Origin: Chloroflexota bacterium
GTDB taxonomy: Bacteria; Chloroflexota; Anaerolineae; Aggregatilineales; Phototrophicaceae
Assembly (NCBI GenBank): GCA_016223085.1
Contig: JACRPS010000033.1
Coordinates: 41,689-105,688, forward strand
DNA: 64,000 bases
Direction: 5' to 3'
The notes under the pieces are model-generated. The model searched no databases, was not told the DNA's origin, and was given only the letters and a program-made list of their open reading frames with translations. Below are positions 30,123-39,021 of the stretch, one piece after another. The position numbers were made by a program, and so were the translations under genes. The stretch's first letter is position 1. Each line of letters begins with the position of its first letter.

Positions 30123-31192
30123 GCTGACTGCCCAAACAGGTTGCGCCCGAAGCCCGGTTCGACCAGCACACGCTCGCCGTCGTATACCTTGCAGCCGCGA
30201 ATCCAGGTTTCGCGCACCTTGCCTTTAACGCGCATCCCTTCAAACGGCGACCAGCCACACTGTGTCAGCAGCCTGTCTCGTTCGATGACGTAGTCCGCGT
30301 TGGTGTCCACCAGCGTGTAAGTCTCTGGCGGACACGTCAAACGCCAGATACGGCGCGGATTGGTGGCTACCAGTTCCACCACTCGTTCCAGCGTCAGGCG
30401 GCCTTCGCTGACGGCCAGCAGCAGCAGGGGCAGCGTGGTTTCCAGCCCTGGCACGCCGTAAGGTGGGCGCGCGGACTGCTTTTCTTCCCGCGTGTGCGGC
30501 GCGTGGTCGGATTCCACCACGTCCACCACGCCGGATGTGATCGCCTGCCACAGCGCGTCGCGGTCGGCAGCGGTTTTAAGACCGGGTTTCATAAGGCCAA
30601 ACGCGCCCAGCGTTCGCTCATCGTCTTCCGTCAGGTACAGATGGTGCGGGCAAACGCCCACCGTCACCGGCAGACCTTCTTCTTTCGCCGCTTGCAGGTA
30701 GCCGACTTCCCGCGCGGTGCAGATGTGCAAGAAATGGGTGCGCTTGCGGTATTGTCGCACCAGTGCCAGGATGTCCAGCACCGTATCTTCCTCGGCGTGG
30801 ACGGCGATGATTTTGCTGTCCGGCCAGGCGGCGTAATGCCGGTCGCGTATGGATTGATCGTCCAGCAGCAGGTCTCCGGTGGTGGAGTTGTTGAAGATTT
30901 TCAGGCCGCAGACATCGCTGGCCATTGTTGCATATTCGGTGGTGTTATCCGCCTGCGACGCGCCGGCATAAACGCCCCAATCGCAGACTGCCTCGCGGCT
31001 GATGGCCGCCAGCTTGGTATCCAGCGCCGCGCGGCTGATCGTGGTGGGCGGCGTGTTGGGCATGTCGAACACGGCCCAGTAACCACCGGCGACCGCCGCT
31101 GCCGTTTCACTGGCAAAGGTCGCTTTGTGTGACCAGTCCAGATCACGCAGGTGCGTGTGGGGGTCTACCATGCCGGGAATGCGGACGAGCAT
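30119..31192 (-). CDS. pyrC: Dihydroorotase
   Basis: This 357-residue amidohydrolase has the metal motif DPHTHLRD within the first 20 residues, the carboxylated-lysine region CGLKIFNNSTTG, metal-binding histidines in IAVHAEEDT and HFLHICTARE, and the catalytic aspartate in VVESDHAPHT. It cyclises carbamoyl aspartate to dihydroorotate. The protein lacks most of the small N-terminal beta domain of class I enzymes, as in CAD-like or short dihydroorotases. Its ATG shares one base with the pyrB stop (TGATG) and its stop overlaps pyrD. Confidence 0.92.
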   Translation of the reverse strand: MLVRIPGMVDPHTHLRDLDWSHKATFASETAAAVAGGYWAVFDMPNTPPTTISRAALDTKLAAISREAVCDWGVYAGASQADNTTEYATMASDVCGLKIFNNSTTGDLLLDDQSIRDRHYAAWPDSKIIAVHAEEDTVLDILALVRQYRKRTHFLHICTAREVGYLQAAKEEGLPVTVGVCPHHLYLTEDDERTLGAFGLMKPGLKTAADRDALWQAITSGVVDVVESDHAPHTREEKQSARPPYGVPGLETTLPLLLLAVSEGRLTLERVVELVATNPRRIWRLTCPPETYTLVDTNADYVIERDRLLTQCGWSPFEGMRVKGKVRETWIRGCKVYDGERVLVEPGFGRNLFGQSA

Positions 31193-32262
31193 CAGACGTA
31201 TACTCCGCGCAGGACTTTTGCCAGCAGCGCCATGCGGACAAACATGCCGTTTTCCATCTGCTCGAAGTACACCGCGCGCGGGTCTTCATCCAGGATGTCG
31301 TGGTCTTCCCGTGTGCCCATCTCGTTTTTGCGGGGCAGGGGATGCATCAGGATCGCGTCCGCTTTGGCGCGGGCCAGCACCGGCGGTGTCATCACAAAAT
31401 CGTCCTTGATGGCGGCATATTCCGCCGGGTTGGCGAACCGTTCTTCCTGCACGCGTGTCCAGTAGATCACGTCGCTCTGGCCGAGGACCTCCATGAGATC
31501 GGACGTTTCGCAGACGGTTATCTGGCGCTCTCGCAGCATGGCAAGGATGCTGTCGGGCATCTTCAGCGACGGTGGCGAGACAAAACACAGCGTCAACTGC
31601 TGCGGAGCATAGTGTGCCAGCAGCTTCGCCAGTGAATGTACCGTGCGCCCGTTGCGCAGATCGCCCACCATCGTGATTGTCAGGCTGTCGAACCCCTTTT
31701 TCAGATCATAGATGGTGTACATATCGAGCAGTGCCTGAGTGGGGTGTTCGCCGATGCCATCGCCACCGCTGATGATGACGGACGGGTTTTTGATACGCTG
31801 GTTGAGCTTGTCGAGATAATAGGCGGCCTCATAGGACGAGCCGACTTCCGGGTGGCGCAGCACGATCACATCGGCGTAACAGCCGGCAGCGCGGACGGTA
31901 TCGGCCAGGTTTTCGCCTTTGTAGACCGATGAGAACTGCACGCCGTTGCTGGCAGCAATGACTTCGCCGCCGAGGCGGCGCATGGCCGCCTGGAAGGACA
32001 TATCGGTACGGGTGCTGGCCTCGAAGAAGAGCGATGCCATCACCTTGCCGTCACACAGTTCGGTTAAACCTCTGTCGGACTGGCGAATCCGCTTGCGGAT
32101 GGAGGTGGCTGCGTCGAACAGGATTTGCAGGTCTTTGCGTTCAAACTGGTCAACGGTGATAATGTGTTTTCCGGTGAAATTACCTTCAATTTTGGGCGGG
32201 TGGTAGCGTTGCAGATAGGGGTTGGTGTGGGCGGCCTGTGGCGCGTTTTCCCCGTTGGACAT
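31192..32262 (-). CDS. pyrB: Aspartate carbamoyltransferase catalytic chain
   Basis: This 356-residue protein has the carbamoyl-phosphate motif FFEASTRTDMSF (the usual FEPSTRT with Ala for Pro), GGDGIGEHPTQALLD, and the aspartate-binding HPLPRKNEM. It catalyses the first committed pyrimidine step. The first 30 residues are a Ser/Asn/Pro-rich extension. No regulatory subunit gene pyrI, pyrR, or carbamoyl phosphate synthase gene is in the window. It is the first gene of the five-gene operon; the 218-base gap to nagA upstream contains the divergent promoters but no clear attenuator. Confidence 0.93.
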   Translation of the reverse strand: MSNGENAPQAAHTNPYLQRYHPPKIEGNFTGKHIITVDQFERKDLQILFDAATSIRKRIRQSDRGLTELCDGKVMASLFFEASTRTDMSFQAAMRRLGGEVIAASNGVQFSSVYKGENLADTVRAAGCYADVIVLRHPEVGSSYEAAYYLDKLNQRIKNPSVIISGGDGIGEHPTQALLDMYTIYDLKKGFDSLTITMVGDLRNGRTVHSLAKLLAHYAPQQLTLCFVSPPSLKMPDSILAMLRERQITVCETSDLMEVLGQSDVIYWTRVQEERFANPAEYAAIKDDFVMTPPVLARAKADAILMHPLPRKNEMGTREDHDILDEDPRAVYFEQMENGMFVRMALLAKVLRGVYV

Positions 32263-32480
32263 GGATGTTTCCCTTTGTGGACAAAACAGGGCGTTTCCCT
32301 ATGGTTATATCATCTGTGACCGTCCGGTACAATAGTTAAGTGCCGCCGATGTACCATTGATTGGCTGGTTTCGGCTGCTTTCGCTAACATTCAGTGTCAG
32401 GCGGTTCGATTGCCGCTGCGGCCTCCAACAGAGAACGAATGAATCTCTGGTACAATGGGACGCAGGAAGGAAATTGAGTG

Positions 32481-33659
32481 ATGATAAAACCGTTTTTGCT
32501 ACAAAATGCGCGCCTGGTGACGCCAACCGGCGTCATTCCTTCTGGCTGGCTAGTCAGTGACGGGCGAATAATCCGCCTGATGGGGGCGGGCGCAGCGCCG
32601 GACATCGGTGGTGCGGCAGTCATTGACGCCAGCGGGATGACGCTCCTGCCCGGCTTTATTGATGTGCATGTTCATGGTGCGGTCGGTTACGATACAATGG
32701 ATGCGTCACCGGAAGGACTGCGCTGCATGGCGCAGTTTTACGCGCGTCACGGCGTTACGGCCTTCCTGCCGACCACCTGGACGGACACCCGCGCACGGAT
32801 TACGGTGGCGCTGGAAACGGTGGCCGCGCTGCAAGGCCCGCAGCCAAACGGCGCGACGATCCTGGGCGTGCATCTGGAAGGGCCATATCTGAACCCTGCC
32901 AAATGTGGCGCGCAAAAACTGGACTGTATCCGGCGTGCCGACCGGGACGAGGCGCTGGCGTTTCTCGATATCGGCGTGATTCGCCTGCTGGCGCTGGCAC
33001 CGGAGTATGAAGAAAATCACTGGCTGGTTGAGGAATGTGTGCGGCGCGGCATAGCAGTGTCAGTCGCACATACCGGCGCGACATACCAACAGATTGTTGA
33101 AGCGGTGCGCCGGGGCTTGACCCATGCTACCCACACGTTTAATGCGATGACGCCCCTCGGCCACCGCGAACCGGGGGTCGTGGGCGCGGTGTTGTCCCAG
33201 CCGGAAATTTGTTGTGAACTGATTGCGGACACGATTCACGTGCATCCGGCAGTGATGCGGGTGCTGTACGCCGCCAAAGGGCGCGATGGGGTGGTGCTGA
33301 TTACCGATGCGGTTCGTCCCGCCGGGCTGCCGGATGGGGACTACGCGATAGACGACCGCCCGGTGCAGGTGAAGGACGGCGCGGTGCGGTTGCCGGATGG
33401 TACGCTCGCCGGCAGCATTCTGACGATGGACGCCGCACTGCGGAACCTGATGCAGGCAACCGGGCAGTCGTTGGAAAGTGTCTGGCAGGCTACCAGCCTG
33501 AATGCCGCGCGCGCCATCCACGTTGCCGACCGCAAGGGCAGTCTGGAGGTGGGCAAGGACGCTGATCTGGTGCTGCTGGATGAGGATCGTCATGTGTGTC
33601 TGACAGTGGCGGAAGGGGTTGTGGTGTTTCGTGACGAGGTGAAACTGCCATGTACGTAA
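32481..33659 (+). CDS. nagA: N-acetylglucosamine-6-phosphate deacetylase
   Basis: This 392-residue amidohydrolase has metal ligands in GFIDVHVHGAVGYDTMD (about 60), HLEGPYLNP, SVAHTGATYQQI and ATHTFNAMTPLGHREPG, and the catalytic aspartate in VLITDAVRPAG. It deacetylates GlcNAc-6-P to glucosamine-6-P during amino sugar and cell-wall recycling. The ATG at 32481 follows AGGAAGGAAA; the GTG one codon earlier is less likely. A TACAAT box lies at 32451-32456. Its end overlaps the dgt gene by 10 bases. Confidence 0.93.
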   Translation: MIKPFLLQNARLVTPTGVIPSGWLVSDGRIIRLMGAGAAPDIGGAAVIDASGMTLLPGFIDVHVHGAVGYDTMDASPEGLRCMAQFYARHGVTAFLPTTWTDTRARITVALETVAALQGPQPNGATILGVHLEGPYLNPAKCGAQKLDCIRRADRDEALAFLDIGVIRLLALAPEYEENHWLVEECVRRGIAVSVAHTGATYQQIVEAVRRGLTHATHTFNAMTPLGHREPGVVGAVLSQPEICCELIADTIHVHPAVMRVLYAAKGRDGVVLITDAVRPAGLPDGDYAIDDRPVQVKDGAVRLPDGTLAGSILTMDAALRNLMQATGQSLESVWQATSLNAARAIHVADRKGSLEVGKDADLVLLDEDRHVCLTVAEGVVVFRDEVKLPCT

Positions 33660-34801
33660 ACCGGCAGCGTTTGGAGCAGAACGAAGCCGATACCCTGGCA
33701 CCCTATGCAACGCTTAGCCGCGCCAGCCAGGGGCGCGAGTATCCCGACGATGAACCGGATTATCGTACCGCCTTTCAGCGTGACCGTGATCGGATTGTCC
33801 ATTCGGAAGCGTTCCGGCGGCTGGAGTACAAAACGCAGGTGTTTGTTAACGATGAGGGCGATTATTACCGCACCCGCCTGACGCACACGCTGGAAGTGGC
33901 GCAGATTGGCCGGACGCTGGCGCGGGCGCTGGCCGTCAACGAGGATTTGGTGGAGGCCATCTGTCTGGCGCATGATCTGGGACATCCCCCGTTCGGCCAC
34001 GCGGGCGAGGGCATCCTGAACCGGCTGACGGAAGCCTGCGGCGGGTTTAACCACAATCACCAGACCTACCGCGTCGTGACCGAACTGGAACAGCGTTATC
34101 CGGACTGGCCGGGGTTAAACCTGACGCATGAAACGCTGGAAGGCATCGCCAAACACGAAACCGAGTATGATCTAAGCCAGATCGCCGGTTTTGACCCGGC
34201 GTTGCGTGGCAGCGTCGAAGCGCAGATTGCCAATATCGCCGACGAACTGGCTTATAACGCGCATGATCTGGATGATGGCCTGCAGGCTGGGTTGATCCAG
34301 CCGGATGACCTGCGCGAAATTGAACTGTGGCGCGATGTCTGTGACCGTGCCGGCTGGTCGGGGCATACCATTGATGATGTGACGCGCCATTTGCTCATCC
34401 GCGAACTGATCGGTTTGCTGGTGGGGGATGTGATCGAGGCCAGCATGGAGCGATTGAAGGCCCTGCAGCCGCGTTCGGTTGAGGAGGTGCAGCGTCACAC
34501 GCAGCCGGTGGTTTCGCATAGTGAAGAGACTATTGCCTTAAGCCGCCATCTGAAGGATTTCCTGTTCCAGAATATGTACCGCCACTTCCGCGTGGCGCGC
34601 ATGGCAAAACGGGCCGAACGGTTTGTCGAGCAGATTTTCACCAGCTATGTGGAAGACCCGCGCCAGCTTCCCAGATCGTACCAGGCACGTATCGGCGAGA
34701 GTGACATCCGCCGGGTGGTGGCGGATTACATTGCCGCTATGACGGATCGCGGCGCTCTGTTAGAATACCGGCGGTTGTTCGATCCCCTGATGCGGCCCTG
34801 A
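33650..34801 (+). CDS. Deoxyguanosinetriphosphate triphosphohydrolase-like HD protein
   Basis: This 383-residue HD-domain dNTPase has the family start DYRTAFQRDRDRIVHSEAFRRL, the histidine of RLTHTLEVAQIGR, and the HD motif AICLAHDLGHPPFGHAGE, then GFNHNHQTYRVVTELE. Such enzymes hydrolyse dNTPs to the nucleoside and triphosphate and shape the dNTP pool; some protect against phage. It overlaps nagA by 10 bases and its stop abuts the kinase gene, so the three appear co-transcribed. The exact substrate preference is unknown. Confidence 0.9.
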   Translation: MYVNRQRLEQNEADTLAPYATLSRASQGREYPDDEPDYRTAFQRDRDRIVHSEAFRRLEYKTQVFVNDEGDYYRTRLTHTLEVAQIGRTLARALAVNEDLVEAICLAHDLGHPPFGHAGEGILNRLTEACGGFNHNHQTYRVVTELEQRYPDWPGLNLTHETLEGIAKHETEYDLSQIAGFDPALRGSVEAQIANIADELAYNAHDLDDGLQAGLIQPDDLREIELWRDVCDRAGWSGHTIDDVTRHLLIRELIGLLVGDVIEASMERLKALQPRSVEEVQRHTQPVVSHSEETIALSRHLKDFLFQNMYRHFRVARMAKRAERFVEQIFTSYVEDPRQLPRSYQARIGESDIRRVVADYIAAMTDRGALLEYRRLFDPLMRP

Positions 34802-36136
34802 GTGAATGAGACGGTTGGTATGTCGAATAACGAAACCCTTTTGAACGGACGTTACCGCCTGATTGCCCAGCAGGGTTCGGGCGGGATGGCCGTGATTTAT
34901 AAGGCGCAGGATATGCTGCTGGGGCGGACGGTCGCCGTAAAGGTGCTGCGCCCCAGCCTGACGACCGACCCCGCCTTTATGACCCGCTTCCGCAACGAAG
35001 CGCGCAGTGTCGCCAACCTGAACCATCCCAACATCGTCACCGTTCATGACGTGGGCAACGACGGCTCGACCCAGTACATTGTAATGGAGTTTATTGAGGG
35101 ACAGGATTTAAAGAGAATTATCAAGGCCGAAGGGGCGCTGAGTGTTGACCGTGCCCTAAAACTGGCGATTCAGATTTGCGCCGGCATCGGCTTTGCCCAT
35201 CGTGCCGGTCTGGTTCACGCCGACGTGAAGCCGCAGAATATCCTCGTCACGCGGGGCGATCTGGTGAAAGTGACCGACTTCGGCATCGCTCAGGCGTTAA
35301 GCGACACGCAGCCGGGGGAACGGCAGTCGGTGGTGTGGGGAAGTCCCCATTACTTCGCGCCGGAGCAGGCGCGCGGCGAAAAGCCAACACCGGCGTCGGA
35401 CGTGTATTCCATCGGCATTGTGATGTTTGAAGTGCTCACCGGGCGGCTGCCTTACGTCGGCACGAACCAGCAGGAACTGGCGCTGGCGCATATCCGCGAA
35501 GCCGTCCCGCGTGTTACTGATTTCAACCCGAACGTGCCGGAAACGCTGTCACAAATCGTTTATAAGGTGATGAGCAAGGAACCTTCGGCCCGCTACCGGA
35601 TGGCTGACCAGCTTGGTCACGTGCTGGAAAGTTACCGCGATCGCGGACGCGAACAGACCTCGCCGAATGTGCCCGCTGCCGCGCCGCGTCCGGCGACACC
35701 ACCGCCCGCCCAGCCGGTCTATCCGTCCCAGCAACAGCCCCCCGCGCCGGCGCCGCTGCCGTTTTCTCAGGTACAGCCACCGACGCCGGAAGCGCCGCGT
35801 CCGTCAACCGCCGCGCCTACGCAGCGGTACAGCGTCGCGCCAGAAGCACCGCAGCAGGGCGCGCCCTACAACCGCCCCACCGTTCCGTCTCCGTTTGAGC
35901 GCCAGCAGGCCGGCCAGTCGCCGCCACCGGCATCCCCCTACCAGCAGGGCGCGCCGCCACAGCAGCAGGGCTGGACCGGCAACACCAGCCAACTCTACCC
36001 GCGCCAGTTGAGTCCCAGTGACGATATACCGTCGGCGTTTGACGCGGTGACGATTGCGCTGGCGGTGCTGGCGTTTTTTGCGGTGCTGTGCCTCATCCCC
36101 CTGTATATCGCTGTCTTCCAGGCGCGGTTTGGCTAG
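34802..36136 (+). CDS. Membrane-anchored Ser/Thr protein kinase, non-RD type
   Basis: The protein has 444 residues. A Hanks-type kinase domain fills about 15-280: glycine loop GSGGMAVIYKAQD, VAVKVL lysine, catalytic loop VHADVKPQNILV, DFG in VTDFGIAQ, and HYFAPEQARGE. The catalytic loop reads HAD rather than HRD, so it lacks the arginine that couples activity to activation-loop phosphorylation. A Pro/Gln-rich linker (about 285-410) leads to one C-terminal membrane helix with only a short tail outside; there are no PASTA domains. Translation may start at the GTG at 34802, right after the dgt stop, or at the ATG at 34820. The FHA protein at 3285-4970 could read such kinases' products, though the two are far apart. 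Confidence 0.9.
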   Translation: MNETVGMSNNETLLNGRYRLIAQQGSGGMAVIYKAQDMLLGRTVAVKVLRPSLTTDPAFMTRFRNEARSVANLNHPNIVTVHDVGNDGSTQYIVMEFIEGQDLKRIIKAEGALSVDRALKLAIQICAGIGFAHRAGLVHADVKPQNILVTRGDLVKVTDFGIAQALSDTQPGERQSVVWGSPHYFAPEQARGEKPTPASDVYSIGIVMFEVLTGRLPYVGTNQQELALAHIREAVPRVTDFNPNVPETLSQIVYKVMSKEPSARYRMADQLGHVLESYRDRGREQTSPNVPAAAPRPATPPPAQPVYPSQQQPPAPAPLPFSQVQPPTPEAPRPSTAAPTQRYSVAPEAPQQGAPYNRPTVPSPFERQQAGQSPPPASPYQQGAPPQQQGWTGNTSQLYPRQLSPSDDIPSAFDAVTIALAVLAFFAVLCLIPLYIAVFQARFG

Positions 36137-36192
36137 TTAACGCTTTGTATTAAAACTCGAACCGCTTGCCAGCGCGCATGATCGAATGCTGC

Positions 36193-36225
36193 TATACTGA
36201 CTCTGGAACGGGCAAGGTCAGTATA
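36193..36225 (+). promoter_or_regulatory. Inverted repeat upstream of the WYL regulator, candidate autoregulatory operator
   Basis: TATACTGAC at 36193-36201 is repeated exactly in reverse complement (GTCAGTATA) at 36217-36225. The half-site centres are 24 bases apart, just over two helical turns. The right arm ends 15 bases before the ATG of the WYL gene, and TATACT in the left arm could be a -10 box, so binding would block transcription. Confidence 0.6.
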
Positions 36226-36240
36226 AAAGGCTGCGACGGC

Positions 36241-37209
36241 ATGAATCGTGCGGAACGTTTGGCATTCATTGAACGGATGTTGTTTCGGAACAGCAGTACC
36301 GGGCTGCGCGCGGTAGAGATTGCCAGAGCGTGTGGGGTTGACCGCCGCACCATTTACCGCGATCTGGCGCTGCTGGACAAAATGGGCGTGCCGCTGCTGC
36401 AGGAGGACGGACGATTTTGTATCAATCGGGAGTATTATTCCGCCAATATCCGGCTGAACCTCAATGAAGCGGTCGCGCTGTTTATTGCGGCGCGGATGCT
36501 CTCCCGCCACGCGGAACAGCAGAATCCGCACGTCATTTCGGCGCTCTCCAAACTGGCGGCAAGCCTGCCGGAACCCCTTGCCACGCACGTGAACTATATC
36601 GCCGACTCGGTGCGTGCCCATCCCGTAGACCGCAACTTTGTGCTGGTGCTGGAGACGATCACGCGAGGTTGGCTGGAACGCCGCCGGGTCAAGCTGTGGG
36701 GCAGTCTGGTTAAAAGCGGCGAGATCAGCGTCCACGAGTTTTCGCCCTATTTTGTTGAGCCGACCGCCAACGGCGGGTTGTACGCCATTGGCTTTGATGA
36801 CCTCAGCCAGAGCGTGCGCGCCTTTAAGGTGGTGGCGATCCGGCGCGCGCTGTTGCTGGACAGCGCCTACGAAATTCCACGCCAGTTTGACCGGCGGCAT
36901 TATCTCGCCAACATGTGGGGCATCACTGGCGGCAGCGATGCCAGAACACAGGTGGTGCTGGCGTTTTCGCCGGATGTCACGCCGCTGATTAAGGAGCGTA
37001 TCTGGCACAGTTCGCAGCGGATTGAAACGCTGGATGACAAACGCTGTACGCTGACGGTCCAGGTTAATGACTGGCACGATCTGCTGCCCTGGATTCGGTC
37101 GTGGGGAGCGCAGGTTGAAGTGCTGGAGCCACTGGCGCTCCGGCGCGAGCTGGCCGACGAAGCAGCGCGGGTGGCTGCGGTTTACAACACGGCTGCCGGA
37201 GTGCGTTAA
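36241..37209 (+). CDS. WYL-domain transcriptional regulator with N-terminal helix-turn-helix
   Basis: This 322-residue regulator starts with a winged helix-turn-helix (about 1-60: LRAVEIARACGVDRRTIYRDLALLDKMGVPL), followed by a linker helix region and a WYL domain (about 140-225) with RRRVKLWGSLVKSGEISVHEFSPYFVEPTANG in two parts around a predicted ligand pocket, then a WCX C-terminal domain (about 235-320). WYL regulators respond to nucleic acid or nucleotide ligands and often repress defence or DNA-damage genes. A perfect inverted repeat lies right before the start codon. The only nearby candidate targets are itself and the upstream kinase gene; no defence island is visible here. Confidence 0.88.
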   Translation: MNRAERLAFIERMLFRNSSTGLRAVEIARACGVDRRTIYRDLALLDKMGVPLLQEDGRFCINREYYSANIRLNLNEAVALFIAARMLSRHAEQQNPHVISALSKLAASLPEPLATHVNYIADSVRAHPVDRNFVLVLETITRGWLERRRVKLWGSLVKSGEISVHEFSPYFVEPTANGGLYAIGFDDLSQSVRAFKVVAIRRALLLDSAYEIPRQFDRRHYLANMWGITGGSDARTQVVLAFSPDVTPLIKERIWHSSQRIETLDDKRCTLTVQVNDWHDLLPWIRSWGAQVEVLEPLALRRELADEAARVAAVYNTAAGVR

Positions 37210-37235
37210 CCGGGCGAGCAACAGCTCTCGCCCGG
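37210..37235. terminator. Hairpin between convergent WYL and glycoside hydrolase genes
   Basis: A 9-bp perfect stem pairs CCGGGCGAG at 37210-37218 with 37227-37235 around an 8-base loop, one base after the WYL stop codon. No T-run follows on either strand, so termination may be weak. Confidence 0.5.
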
Positions 37236-37251
37236 CACGTTGGACGATAGG

Positions 37252-38883
37252 TTAACCGGCAGCGGTCGCTTCCGGCGTCACCTGTGGGATGATCGGCGCT
37301 GCCAGCGGCGTGGCTTCGGCGGTCACTTCCGGTTGGACGGTGGTTTCGCCGCCGGTACTCAAAAGCTGCTGCACGGCGCTAAACGCCGGACGCGGCGCTC
37401 CTTCCGGGCCGATCAGGCTGTAGTAGCAGGTTTCGGCGCTGGGTAGCTGCGGCAGGCAGCCGTTCAGGTTGTACAGGAACATCGGGCCGACGAAGCCCAG
37501 CCTTTCCCCGATTTCAAAACCGCGCGGGATATAAGCGGCCTGCTCCTCCAGTGACGTATAGGTGACAAAGACGTACGTTTCTGATGGCGGGTCGGTGTCC
37601 TCGCTCGTGCCCCAGCCAAATTCCGTCACCCAGATGGCCGTGTTGCCGTCATTGTTGGCCGTCATGATTTCCCGGTAGTCGTTGAGCGTGTTCAGGAAAT
37701 AGAAGCTGGGGTCTTCGTAATGGGTCGTCACGCCGACCGATGGCGCGCAGCAGATGGCATCCGGCGGGTTGGCCCAGCCCTGCGGATGCGCACCAATTGC
37801 GTCACTGGATGCGGCCAGCCCGGCAGCATACAGCTCGCGCAGGTACAGCCGGTCGTTGATCGCGTTTACGCCGTCATTGTAGCCAGTTGGCGCCAGCCCG
37901 GCGCTAACCACCACCGCCTGCGGGTCGGCGGCCTTCACCGCCGCGTAACCCACGCGCAGCAGTTCGATATAGCTGGCCGCGCTGATGCTGTGGATGGTGC
38001 TGTTCCATTCGCGGCGCAGGTTCGGTTCATTCCAGATTTCATACGCCTGCACCCGCCCGGCGTACCGCTGCGCCAGCGTTGTCACAAACAGGCCGTAATC
38101 GGCAAAACTATCGGGCGGGCCGTCCTCATCGGTGCTGGCGCGCGCCCAGATGGGGGATGTACTGACGGTCAGGAGAATATTTTTGTTGGCGGCGCGCAGT
38201 GTATCAACGATAGTATCGAGCGCGGCAAACTCGATTTGTCCTTTCGCCGCTTCCAGATCGCGCCAGTACACCGGCACTTTCACCCAGCGCATGCCCAGCG
38301 TCTGGATGTCGCTTACAATCGCCCGGGTATCTTCATGCAGAAAAAACGCCTCGATACCGTAATCGAAACCATAGCCTGACGGGATAACTGCCGCTGTATC
38401 AGTCTGCTCAGGCAGGGAGGTCGGGATAACCACCGGCGGAGTTACACCACCCGGAAGCAGCAGTGTCTGGCCGACGTAAATAATGTTGGGGTTACGGATA
38501 TTGTTCAGCCGGATGAGTTCCGCAATGCTGGTATTGGTTTTAACGGCGATTCGCTGCAACGTATCACCCCGAATAACCGTATAAGTAGTAGTGGTTTCTG
38601 CCGGCGGTACAACTGTTGGTGGGGCGGGCTGTACCGGCGCGGCCCCACCGGGGATACGAAGCCGCTGGCCGGCATAGATGAAGCCCGGGTTGACAATGCC
38701 ATTCGCCTGCGCCAACTGCGGATACGTCAGGCCAAACCGCGTGGCAATCCGGTACAGGGTGTCGCCGGGCTGCACCACGTAAGTGAGATCGGTTGGGGGT
38801 GGGGTGGTCTGGGCAGAAACGTTGAGGGGGAGAATGGCTATCCACACCAGTATGAGTCCGAACAGCAGTCGGCTGCGGGGCAT
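37252..38883 (-). CDS. Secreted LysM protein with a clan A-type glycoside hydrolase domain
   Basis: The product has 543 residues. A signal peptide (about 1-24) is followed by two LysM domains (about 34-78 with [17 protein letters not shown], and about 100-143 with [17 protein letters not shown]), a linker, and a TIM-barrel hydrolase (about 165-505). The barrel has the acid/base glutamate in [13 protein letters not shown] and the nucleophile glutamate in [12 protein letters not shown], as in GH39/GH5-like clan A enzymes. A Pro/Thr-rich tail ends the protein. It is expected to bind peptidoglycan or chitin-like glycan outside the cell and cleave a polysaccharide; the substrate is unknown. It stands alone on its strand. 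Confidence 0.85.
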   Translation of the reverse strand: MPRSRLLFGLILVWIAILPLNVSAQTTPPPTDLTYVVQPGDTLYRIATRFGLTYPQLAQANGIVNPGFIYAGQRLRIPGGAAPVQPAPPTVVPPAETTTTYTVIRGDTLQRIAVKTNTSIAELIRLNNIRNPNIIYVGQTLLLPGGVTPPVVIPTSLPEQTDTAAVIPSGYGFDYGIEAFFLHEDTRAIVSDIQTLGMRWVKVPVYWRDLEAAKGQIEFAALDTIVDTLRAANKNILLTVSTSPIWARASTDEDGPPDSFADYGLFVTTLAQRYAGRVQAYEIWNEPNLRREWNSTIHSISAASYIELLRVGYAAVKAADPQAVVVSAGLAPTGYNDGVNAINDRLYLRELYAAGLAASSDAIGAHPQGWANPPDAICCAPSVGVTTHYEDPSFYFLNTLNDYREIMTANNDGNTAIWVTEFGWGTSEDTDPPSETYVFVTYTSLEEQAAYIPRGFEIGERLGFVGPMFLYNLNGCLPQLPSAETCYYSLIGPEGAPRPAFSAVQQLLSTGGETTVQPEVTAEATPLAAPIIPQVTPEATAAG

Positions 38884-38983
38884 CGTTCAACCTCCTTAGC
38901 GGATAAAGCCATTTAACCTTTAGGATATTACACTGACACGTGTCCCCGCGCCAACCATCCACGCCGTGACCTGCCGGGCGTGT

Positions 38984-38989
38984 TATAAT
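38984..38989 (+). promoter_or_regulatory. -10 box of the DUF2207/SPFH cluster
   Basis: TATAAT at 38984-38989 lies 32 bases before the ATG at 39022, which has AGGAGGA at the right distance. The -35 region is weak. Confidence 0.5.
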
Positions 38990-39021
38990 GCAGGCAGACG
39001 AATCGTATCAGGAGGAACATC

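Noticed and set aside
32328..32333. TACAAT as a second nagA promoter
   Set aside because: It lies about 150 bases upstream of the start with no -35 element, and TACAAT at 32451 is better placed.
36133..37221. Minus-strand open frame of 362 codons antisense to the WYL regulator
   Set aside because: It has no domain features, and the plus-strand gene has a good helix-turn-helix and WYL domain.
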